In this document: piece by piece, positions 58,024 through 64,000 of the stretch
Numbering within the stretch: position 1 is the stretch's first letter
Layout: each line of letters begins with the position of its first letter
NCBI GenBank assembly: GCA_040403315.1
Contig: JBBAKX010000005.1
Coordinates: forward strand, 180,945 to 244,944
Direction of reading: 5' to 3'
Length of the DNA stretch: 64,000 nt
DNA from: CAMCXT01 sp040403315
Lineage (GTDB): Bacteria; Bacteroidota; Bacteroidia; M30B66
The notes under the pieces: generated by a model
Seen by the model: the letters and a program-made list of their open reading frames with translations, nothing else
What the model was told of the DNA's origin: nothing
The model's database searches: none
Program-made: the position numbers and the translations under genes

Positions 58024-59775
58024 CTAAGCAGCTTTAGAAAATTTTCGCTTCCGTATCCAAACCAAAACTGTTCCTGCAAGCAATAAACAAACTATCGGGA
58101 TAACCACATTTCTAATTTGAATCACAGCTCTATTTGCCTTCAATTTAGTCTCATCCAACAAACGCAATTTCGCTTCGCGAGAGCGCACAGAAATTAATCC
58201 AGCATCGTCGCAGAGGTAATTCACACAATTCAATAGAAAATCTTTATTTCCAAACAATTCGCCTGTGTAGCGATCGTAGCCAAGCGGCGCTAAACGGTTG
58301 TCGGCGCGGTTCACAATATTGCGCATCACATCTCCATCCGAAACAACGATCATTCGATTGTCTTTTTCACAACTTTCTTTGTAGCCAATCACTGGATTGT
58401 TCATCAAGGAAGGAATAAGTCTGTTTTTATAAACCGAATTGAATTTCCCTTCGAGCAATACAGCTAAAGGAATATCCTTTTGCGAATAAATTTTAGCATC
58501 GGGTTTTTCACGTAAAATATTCAATGAAATTCTTGCAGGTGCATTTATTTTTAAGGAACGCTCGGAACTGCGCAATAAAATAGATTTACGAATGCCCTCT
58601 GCTCCAACAGTATCAATACTATTGGCAAATTCAAATCTAATTGCATTGAGGTTATTTACGATTGGATGATTACTTGCGGGCATCACCAATGGAAAATACG
58701 GCCAACGTTTAGGTTCAAATCGCGGTTGATTTCCAACCATACCAACAACTACAGGAATAACAGATGAACTTAAATCCATTACCAAATCGCTATTTACACG
58801 AGCGCCATATTTAAACAATAAATCGTCTAAATTTAATTCTTGAGGATAAACCATGGTTGCATTGTATGAACTTAAACTGTCCATCGACGCTGCCACTCGG
58901 TCCATTACCCAAAGAATTTTCCCACCACGCATAACATATTGGTCGAGGAGAAATTTGTCTTTTTCAGAAAATGCAGAATCTGGTTTTGCAACAATTATCG
59001 CTTTGTATCTTGGTACAAAAATGAGCGAATCTTTTCGTTCGGCGCGGTAAACAAGGCTCGTTAAATTCGAATCAATTCGAACACGTTCAACCGAATAATA
59101 TTCTTCTAACCCAATCGACAAATCCTTTGTTTCAAGCGAATCTAATTCACCATGACCTTCAATAAATGCAACACGAGGCTTAATTGTAGTTCCAAGTTTG
59201 CGAATTGTATTGGTCATTTCATATTCCAAATCATTTACCGCTCTTGAAATCATTTGTTCCTCGTTCGCATAAGTAGTACTTTTCAGCAATTGAACTGGAA
59301 TTGTGCGGCCACGATAAGTAAACAAAGCACCAGGCCAAATTAATGTTTGCGATACTCCTGCACCTTTTTCTTCAACGGGTGTGGTGTAGGTCAAACCTTC
59401 TTGAACCAGCTGTCGATAAACGGCTTTTCGTTCATTTTCATCTTCGCTGGCCGATGGATTTATAAATTCGTATTCAACATTTGGCGTATATGCTCTAAAT
59501 TCATCGAGCATTTCTTTAATTGAATTTCGAAGTTTTTTGTAGCTAGCAGGAAATTCACCTTCTAAATAAACCTTTACATAAACCACATCTGGCAAGCCTT
59601 CTAGTAATTTAATTGTGGATTTACTTAATGAGTATCTTTTTTCAGCTGTTAAATCAAGTCGAAAAAAACTAAAACTCCCGGCAATATTGACCAGAACTAC
59701 TATCGTCAGCAACAAAATTAAATTAACAATGGCCGACCTTTTCAAGTGCTTATTTCCCTTTTTAATTTTCGCCAT
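58024..59775 (-). CDS. gldG: Gliding-motility ABC transporter component GldG
   Basis: The product has 583 residues with one membrane helix near each end (about 14-36 and 552-575), which face an extracytoplasmic domain of about 500 residues. The N-terminal FFRLDLTAEKRYSLSKSTIKLLEGLPDVVYVKVYLEGEFPASYKKL and the region RVAFIEGHGELDS are typical of GldG/ABC-type uncharacterised transport proteins. Together with GldF and the ATPase GldA it forms the ABC complex needed for gliding in Flavobacterium. It is 2 bp from the gldF stop. GldA is not in the window. Confidence 0.92.
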   Translation of the reverse strand: MAKIKKGNKHLKRSAIVNLILLLTIVVLVNIAGSFSFFRLDLTAEKRYSLSKSTIKLLEGLPDVVYVKVYLEGEFPASYKKLRNSIKEMLDEFRAYTPNVEYEFINPSASEDENERKAVYRQLVQEGLTYTTPVEEKGAGVSQTLIWPGALFTYRGRTIPVQLLKSTTYANEEQMISRAVNDLEYEMTNTIRKLGTTIKPRVAFIEGHGELDSLETKDLSIGLEEYYSVERVRIDSNLTSLVYRAERKDSLIFVPRYKAIIVAKPDSAFSEKDKFLLDQYVMRGGKILWVMDRVAASMDSLSSYNATMVYPQELNLDDLLFKYGARVNSDLVMDLSSSVIPVVVGMVGNQPRFEPKRWPYFPLVMPASNHPIVNNLNAIRFEFANSIDTVGAEGIRKSILLRSSERSLKINAPARISLNILREKPDAKIYSQKDIPLAVLLEGKFNSVYKNRLIPSLMNNPVIGYKESCEKDNRMIVVSDGDVMRNIVNRADNRLAPLGYDRYTGELFGNKDFLLNCVNYLCDDAGLISVRSREAKLRLLDETKLKANRAVIQIRNVVIPIVCLLLAGTVLVWIRKRKFSKAA

Positions 59776-59777
59776 GA

Positions 59778-60509
59778 TTACCAGTTTCTACTCAATAAAC
59801 GGAATCTGGTCAATGCCAGAAAAACAAATATAAAACTCAGGAAATACAGTACATCCCGCGAATCAATAACGCCTCTGCTCATAGATGCAAAATGCGCATT
59901 AATTCCGATATCAATAATCAATTCATCAACCGACCTAAATATTTCCATTCCACCAATGGCGTCAAATCCAAAATAGCAAAAAAAGCAAAGGAAAAATGCG
60001 GTAATAAAAGATACAATTTGGTTTTCAGTGATAGACGATGCAAACAAGCCGATTGAAACGTAGGCTCCACCCAAAAACATCAGCCCAATGTATGATCCCC
60101 AAGTAGCGCCTGTATCAATATTACCGGGAGGATTGCCGAGACCTTGTAGCGAATAATAATATACGAATGTTGGAATCAACGAGAGCACAACCAATAGCAA
60201 ACCAGCAAAATACTTCGCCAAAATGATTTGCCATTCGCTCAGTGGCCTGGTCAACAAGAGTTCGATGGTTCCGGTTCGTTTTTCTTCCGCAAAAGAGCGC
60301 ATCGTAATGGCAGGAATCAAAAACATAAACACCCAAGGAGCAATCACAAAAAGTGACTCCAACGAAGTAAATCCGGCATCAATTATATTGAAATCACCCG
60401 GAAAAACCCACAAAAACAGTCCAACCGCCAAAAGGAATATCGTAATAACAATATACCCCGTTAACGAAGTCAGGAAACTGCTTATTTCTTTACGCAATAG
60501 TGAATACAT
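59778..60509 (-). CDS. gldF: Gliding-motility ABC transporter permease GldF
   Basis: The product has 243 residues with six predicted membrane helices, of the ABC-2 permease type. Motifs: LRKEISSFLTSLTGYIVITIFLL, PAITMRSFAEEKRTGTIELLLTRPLSEWQIILAKY (the conserved cytoplasmic loop of the GldF/NosY group) and SLQGLGNPPGNIDTGATWGSYIG. It is the membrane channel subunit of the GldAFG complex. It is the first gene of the operon gldF-gldG-DUF4340 and has a -7 box at 60527-60534 on the minus strand. Confidence 0.93.
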   Translation of the reverse strand: MYSLLRKEISSFLTSLTGYIVITIFLLAVGLFLWVFPGDFNIIDAGFTSLESLFVIAPWVFMFLIPAITMRSFAEEKRTGTIELLLTRPLSEWQIILAKYFAGLLLVVLSLIPTFVYYYSLQGLGNPPGNIDTGATWGSYIGLMFLGGAYVSIGLFASSITENQIVSFITAFFLCFFCYFGFDAIGGMEIFRSVDELIIDIGINAHFASMSRGVIDSRDVLYFLSFIFVFLALTRFRLLSRNW

Positions 60510-60526
60510 GGATCAAAAATCGGTTC

Positions 60527-60534
60527 CAAAAATA
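60527..60534 (-). promoter_or_regulatory. -7 promoter element of gldF
   Basis: Read on the minus strand the site is TATTTTTG, an exact TAnnTTTG match, 17 bp before the gldF ATG. Confidence 0.6.
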
Positions 60535-60543
60535 TCATTTTAT

Positions 60544-60700
60544 CTTGTGCCTAACACAAGGTATCGGTCCACAAACGACAACACTTTATCCACATTATCG
60601 GCTTGGGGGGCAATCGGGCTTTCCGCTACTAGTCCTCGGCCTCAAAAAAATCGGTCTGCGGGCTATCCGCTTCAATCCCTGCCCCTCAGAGGTTCGAAAT
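60544..60700. repeat. Intergenic repeat element of the Bacteroidota type
   Basis: It begins with the perfect inverted repeat CTTGTG-CCTAA-CACAAG (60544-60560). A G+C-rich stretch follows with phrases GGGCTTTCCGCTACTA, TCGGTCTGCGGGCTATCCGC and TTCAATCCCTGCCCCTCAG (60601-60690). Such phrases recur in intergenic regions of many Flavobacteria; I recognise the style but cannot search for copies. No reading frame is convincing. Composition differs from the AT-rich flanks. The stretch 60510-60816 holds nothing else but the two promoters. Confidence 0.55.
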
Positions 60701-60790
60701 AAAATTCAAGTTCAAACAAGCGCTACATAACAGCGCATAGTCATTAACATCCTTCAACAATCCTTAGAACATCCAAGTCGTGCTTTTCGC

Positions 60791-60799
60791 TATTTTTGC
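60791..60799 (+). promoter_or_regulatory. -7 promoter element of the MBL-rhodanese gene
   Basis: TATTTTTGC is an exact TAnnTTTG match, 17 bp before the ATG at 60817. Confidence 0.6.
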
Positions 60800-60816
60800 A
60801 GCTCAATACCTTAAAA

Positions 60817-62145
60817 ATGATCATCGAACAATTCTACGACAAAGGCCTCGCTCATGGCTCATATATCATTATCAGTAACAATCAAGCTGCAGTAATCGAT
60901 CCCGCGAGAGATCCTCAACCGTACTATGACTTTGCAGATCAACACAATGCAAAAATTGTATGTGTGATCGAAACGCATCCACATGCCGATTTTGTTTCGT
61001 CTCACCTCGAAATCGCCAACCAAACAGGAGCAACCATTTATGCGAGTAAGCTCCTTGGCGCCGACTACCAGCACCAAGCTTTCGATAACGGCGATTCCAT
61101 CCAACTTGGAAATATTCAACTAAAAGCGCTCAATACTCCAGGCCATTCGCCCGATTCAATCTGCATTCTGTTTGTCGACCAATTCGGTAAACAAAAAGCC
61201 TTGTTTTCTGGAGATACGCTATTCGTTGGCGATGTTGGCCGTCCTGACCTTAGAGAATCTGCCGGAAATATTTCTGCGAAACGCGAAGAGTTGGCAAAAG
61301 CTATGTTTCATTCGATTCATTCCAAACTAAAAATTCTAGATGAAGACGTTGTCGTTTATCCTGCCCATGGCGCTGGTTCGCTTTGTGGAAAAAACCTAAG
61401 TTCCGACCTCAGCAGCACTATTGGAAGAGAAATCAATTCTAATTACGCATTTAGATTAACCAACGAGGAAGAGTTTGTTCAAGCACTTCTTGAAGATCAA
61501 CCTTTCGTTCCTAAGTATTTTGGTTATAATGTTCAATTGAATAAATCAGGAGCCCCATCATTCGAAGAAAGCGTTAAAGCGGTGCCGCGTATTGCCGCTA
61601 ATTCACCTCTCCAATCAGACATCCTTGTGATTGATACACGAAAACAATCTGATTTCAGAGATGGGCATCTGCCAAATGCAATCAATCTTATGGATGGTGG
61701 AAAATTTGAAACTTGGCTCGGGTCAATCGTTGCTCCAAACGAACCTTTTTACCTTATTGCTGAAAACGAATCGACACTCGAAAGTATCATTCGAAAAACT
61801 GCCAAAATCGGGTATGAATCATTCATCAAGGGCGCTTTAACTGCACCTGAAAATCTTCAATCCACTTCCAAAACTGCAGATTTTCAAGATTTTAGAAACA
61901 ATCCAAGCAACTATACTATCGTCGATATTCGCAATACCGGAGAAACAAATACGCGCAGAATTTTCCCAACTGCAATAGAAATTCCGTTGCCAGAACTTCG
62001 AGAACGTATTAACGAAATTCCTGCAGGAAAACCAATCATGGTGCACTGCGCAGGCGGCTACAGATCGGCTGCTGGAGCTTCTATCATTCAACCATTTACT
62101 TCTGAGGTTGTTTTCGATTTAGGAGATGAAATTTCTAATTACTAA
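60817..62145 (+). CDS. Metallo-beta-lactamase/rhodanese fusion (persulfide dioxygenase-like)
   Basis: The product has 442 residues from the ATG at 60817 (MIIEQFYDKG); the in-frame TTG at 60796 lies inside the promoter element. The MBL domain (1-235) has His54, His56 and Asp58 (THPHADF), HSPDS and GDTLFVGDVGRPDL, as in persulfide dioxygenases. It is followed by two rhodanese-like domains. The first (about 265-340) has no catalytic Cys, and the second (about 355-442) has one in MVHCAGGYRSAAG. A role in oxidising sulfane sulfur in the cytosol is likely. The secreted rhodanese gene follows at 5 bp. Confidence 0.88.
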   Translation: MIIEQFYDKGLAHGSYIIISNNQAAVIDPARDPQPYYDFADQHNAKIVCVIETHPHADFVSSHLEIANQTGATIYASKLLGADYQHQAFDNGDSIQLGNIQLKALNTPGHSPDSICILFVDQFGKQKALFSGDTLFVGDVGRPDLRESAGNISAKREELAKAMFHSIHSKLKILDEDVVVYPAHGAGSLCGKNLSSDLSSTIGREINSNYAFRLTNEEEFVQALLEDQPFVPKYFGYNVQLNKSGAPSFEESVKAVPRIAANSPLQSDILVIDTRKQSDFRDGHLPNAINLMDGGKFETWLGSIVAPNEPFYLIAENESTLESIIRKTAKIGYESFIKGALTAPENLQSTSKTADFQDFRNNPSNYTIVDIRNTGETNTRRIFPTAIEIPLPELRERINEIPAGKPIMVHCAGGYRSAAGASIIQPFTSEVVFDLGDEISNY

Positions 62146-62150
62146 ATCAG

Positions 62151-62615
62151 ATGAAATTACTAAGATTCTTATTTCTAGTTAGTTGCATTTTATGCTTGTC
62201 TTCAAATACTTTTGCTCAAAAAACGAAAGCACGGATCGAGATTCTTGACAATGCAGCTTTCGAAGCAAAACTATTGCATATCAAGGGTTCATTAATTGAT
62301 CTAAGATCGGCATCTGAAGTGGAAACTGGCGTGATTCCTAATGCACGAATTGTTGAGTGGCAGAGTGATTCCTTCAAGAAAATTGCCAAAGAACTTCCGC
62401 GCAATCAACCGGTTTTTCTATACTGCGGTGGTGGGTATAGAAGTAAAGAGGCTGCAGAATGGATGAACAATGAAGGATTTACTACAATCATTATTCTTAA
62501 AGAAGGCTTTGATCTCTGGCTTTCGGAGGGTTATACTGTTGTAGATAGCACTGGAAAGATCATTCAACAAAAGAAAAGCTCCCGAAATATTAAACCAGCA
62601 TCTTCATATGAATAG
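62151..62615 (+). CDS. Exported rhodanese-like protein
   Basis: The 154-residue product has a signal peptide (about 1-22, ending NTFAQ) and a single rhodanese domain (about 28-135) with LIDLRSASEVETGVIPNA and the active-site loop FLYCGGGYRS with Cys92. The C-terminus is Lys/Ser rich. It lies 5 bp downstream of the MBL-rhodanese gene, so the two form an operon. It probably moves sulfane sulfur in the periplasm, while the fusion protein acts in the cytosol. Confidence 0.87.
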   Translation: MKLLRFLFLVSCILCLSSNTFAQKTKARIEILDNAAFEAKLLHIKGSLIDLRSASEVETGVIPNARIVEWQSDSFKKIAKELPRNQPVFLYCGGGYRSKEAAEWMNNEGFTTIIILKEGFDLWLSEGYTVVDSTGKIIQQKKSSRNIKPASSYE

Positions 62616-62748
62616 AAGTGGCCAATACTATTATTTTCAATAAAGTAAAGCCCCTCTTCCTAAAAGTAATCAACACTATCGTTCATATTTTTCTTCCTTA
62701 AGAGCGTTTTACGGATAGATCCACTAGCTAATTTTCCAAATAAAGTCC

Positions 62749-63870
62749 ATGGAAAATTCTATTGTTACCTTCTGTAGTTTCGAAATTAATAAGATAACTT
62801 TTATTGGAGTATCTTGTGAGTACCTATCTGATATGTATCGATTTATCAGTAGGATACAGAGCAATAAATGGTCATTTCATCATAAATGTTGGCTAATTAT
62901 AGATGATGATTTCTCGAGAAGAGAATTGACACGTTTTGTAAGCAGCTATCAAGGAATAGACTACTTTCTTAAGATTGGAGAAACTACTTGGCCATGGAAA
63001 CCGGATTTTAATTGGATGGAGCGCTATGGGAGAGATATCCGTAGCTGTTTAACGCAAATGCGCGCTTGGATGGAGCATAGACGCTATAGTCCGAAGTCAA
63101 TCGATAACTACACAAAGATTTTAGAATCCTTTTTCAGGTATTGCAATCTTCAATCATTTGAAGACTTAAATCAAAGCATGGTAGTGAAATTCAATAGAGA
63201 GTATATTCTGGCAAATAAGCTATCTGCATCATACCAAAACACAGCTGCTAATGCATTAAAGATATTCTTAAGGGTTCAAGGGTCAGATTCCTTTCCGGTA
63301 GAAGCGATTGAACGACCTAGGAGGGAGCATAAGTTACCAGAAGTGTTGGCCAAGGAGGAAGTAAAAATGATTCTCATTTCACCAAGAAACATTAAACATA
63401 GATTAATGCTACAGGTTATTTATGCCTGCGGACTCAGAGCTGGTGAACTTAGAGCACTTAGGCCTGGAGATATTAATAGTCACCGAAAGATGCTACTAAT
63501 CAGGCAAGCTAAAGGCAAAAAAGATAGAATGGTGCCTATTCCAGATATTTTGATCGAATCACTTAGAGATTATTATAAGATCGAACGGCCTTTAGAATAC
63601 CTATTTGAAGGAGAAACGCCAGGCACAGCTTATGCGGAACGCAGTTTACAATTAGTATTTAAGCAGGCATGTAAGAAGGCTGGTATTAGGAAACCAGCAA
63701 CCCTACATTGGCTTCGACATTCGTATGCTACCCATTTATTAGAACGGGGTACCGACATACGCTACATCCAAGAGCTGCTAGGCCACAATTCAACCAAAAC
63801 AACCATGATTTACACCCATGTAAGCCAGCGCGAAATTGGCCAAATACGTAGTCCGCTCGAAGACCTTTAA
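62749..63870 (+). CDS. Tyrosine recombinase, IntI-like without the integron-specific insert
   Basis: The product has 373 residues. The first 90 form an extension of unknown fold, then come a SAM-like core-binding domain (about 95-185) and a catalytic domain (about 195-365). Catalytic residues: Arg230 (CGLRAGE), Lys in AKGKKDR (255-258), His320 and Arg323 (LHWLRHS), His346 (LLGHNSTK) and Tyr355 (IYTHVS). The C-terminus, THVSQREIGQIRSPLEDL, resembles integron integrases (THV...VRSPLDAL). The extra helix between patches II and III that defines IntI is absent. The substrate sites are unknown; an inverted repeat lies 63 bp downstream. Confidence 0.9.
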   Translation: MENSIVTFCSFEINKITFIGVSCEYLSDMYRFISRIQSNKWSFHHKCWLIIDDDFSRRELTRFVSSYQGIDYFLKIGETTWPWKPDFNWMERYGRDIRSCLTQMRAWMEHRRYSPKSIDNYTKILESFFRYCNLQSFEDLNQSMVVKFNREYILANKLSASYQNTAANALKIFLRVQGSDSFPVEAIERPRREHKLPEVLAKEEVKMILISPRNIKHRLMLQVIYACGLRAGELRALRPGDINSHRKMLLIRQAKGKKDRMVPIPDILIESLRDYYKIERPLEYLFEGETPGTAYAERSLQLVFKQACKKAGIRKPATLHWLRHSYATHLLERGTDIRYIQELLGHNSTKTTMIYTHVSQREIGQIRSPLEDL

Positions 63871-63933
63871 TCCATAATGGCAATTTTCAAGCGCCAATCC
63901 AGCCAATATTCTAACTTAGCGCTAATTTTAAAC

Positions 63934-63954
63934 GCCCATAAGTGAGTTATGGGC
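63934..63954. repeat. Inverted repeat downstream of the recombinase
   Basis: GCCCATAA-GTGAG-TTATGGGC is a perfect 8-bp inverted repeat with a 5-nt loop, 63 bp after the recombinase stop. The self-complementary TTAGCGCTAA lies just upstream (63916-63925). An ATG at 63949 begins a possible reading frame that runs off the window, but only 17 codons are visible. It may be a recombination site. Confidence 0.5.
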
Positions 63955-64000
63955 AACTCTATGAGACGACCACGAAACGTGCGGGAACCTCCAGACGACT

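Noticed and set aside
63949..64000. Start of a gene at the window edge (MGNSMRRPRN...)
   Set aside because: Only 17 codons are visible and the ATG lies inside the inverted repeat, so coding cannot be supported.

Overview
The window is chromosomal DNA of a Bacteroidota bacterium, most likely a gliding member of the Flavobacteriales or a close relative. Evidence: genes for gldF and gldG, many secreted proteins with type IX secretion (T9SS) C-terminal sorting domains of type A and type B, the Bacteroidota-restricted DUF4295 protein, bacillithiol synthesis (bshC), the futalosine menaquinone enzyme mqnD, no clear Shine-Dalgarno sites, and the Bacteroidota -7 promoter element TAnnTTTG in front of many genes. 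No rRNA or tRNA gene and no CRISPR array was seen.

Layout. 1-9.8 kb: housekeeping and metabolism (truncated esterase, omega-amidase with methionine-type aminotransferase, SlyD-like isomerase, MarR with YceI lipoprotein, a T9SS protein, ligase-associated exonuclease, methylmalonyl-CoA epimerase, aminopeptidase P, DUF1579). 9.8-11.7 kb: parE. 12.0-19.2 kb: three tandem paralogous two-gene cassettes, each a small secreted beta-sandwich protein followed by a large membrane-anchored or exported DUF2341-LamG protein. This is the most unusual region. 19.2-31.7 kb: small membrane protein, XRE regulator, NtrC-like regulator without a DNA-binding domain, DUF952, mqnD, a T9SS protein, ychF, a TPM-domain protein, a 107-bp tandem repeat array that runs into the end of valS, valS, two DUF1573 proteins, and an aminotransferase. 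31.7-46 kb: PfkB kinase, thiol peroxidase, two M1 peptidases, a type-B T9SS protein, rpmB, LON-domain protein, a CNCGHL-motif unknown, hflX, rpmG-DUF4295-ftsY, a T9SS protein and rimO. 46.1-47.8 kb: a three-gene HipB-HipS-HipT-like toxin-antitoxin locus with three upstream ACCCGAA boxes. 48-60.5 kb: bshC, type-B T9SS protein, MutS2-like ATPase lacking Smr, NUDIX, a cluster of REP-like palindromes, AIM24, dnaN and the gldF-gldG-DUF4340 operon. 60.5-64 kb: an intergenic repeat element, a metallo-beta-lactamase/rhodanese fusion, a secreted rhodanese, and an IntI-like tyrosine recombinase followed by a perfect inverted repeat at the window edge.

How parts fit together. The three cassettes share an unusual promoter plan: a TTACAnnnGTAA-type palindrome sits exactly 43 bp (start of -7 box minus end of palindrome) upstream of the -7 box in all three. 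This suggests co-activation by one regulator. The small protein of each cassette is a free-standing copy of a domain that sits between LamG and the sorting domain in the large partners of cassettes 1 and 2. The third cassette is diverged: its large protein has lost that domain and the sorting signal, and a 15-bp perfect hairpin separates its two genes. All functional statements are from reading the sequence; no database search was run.
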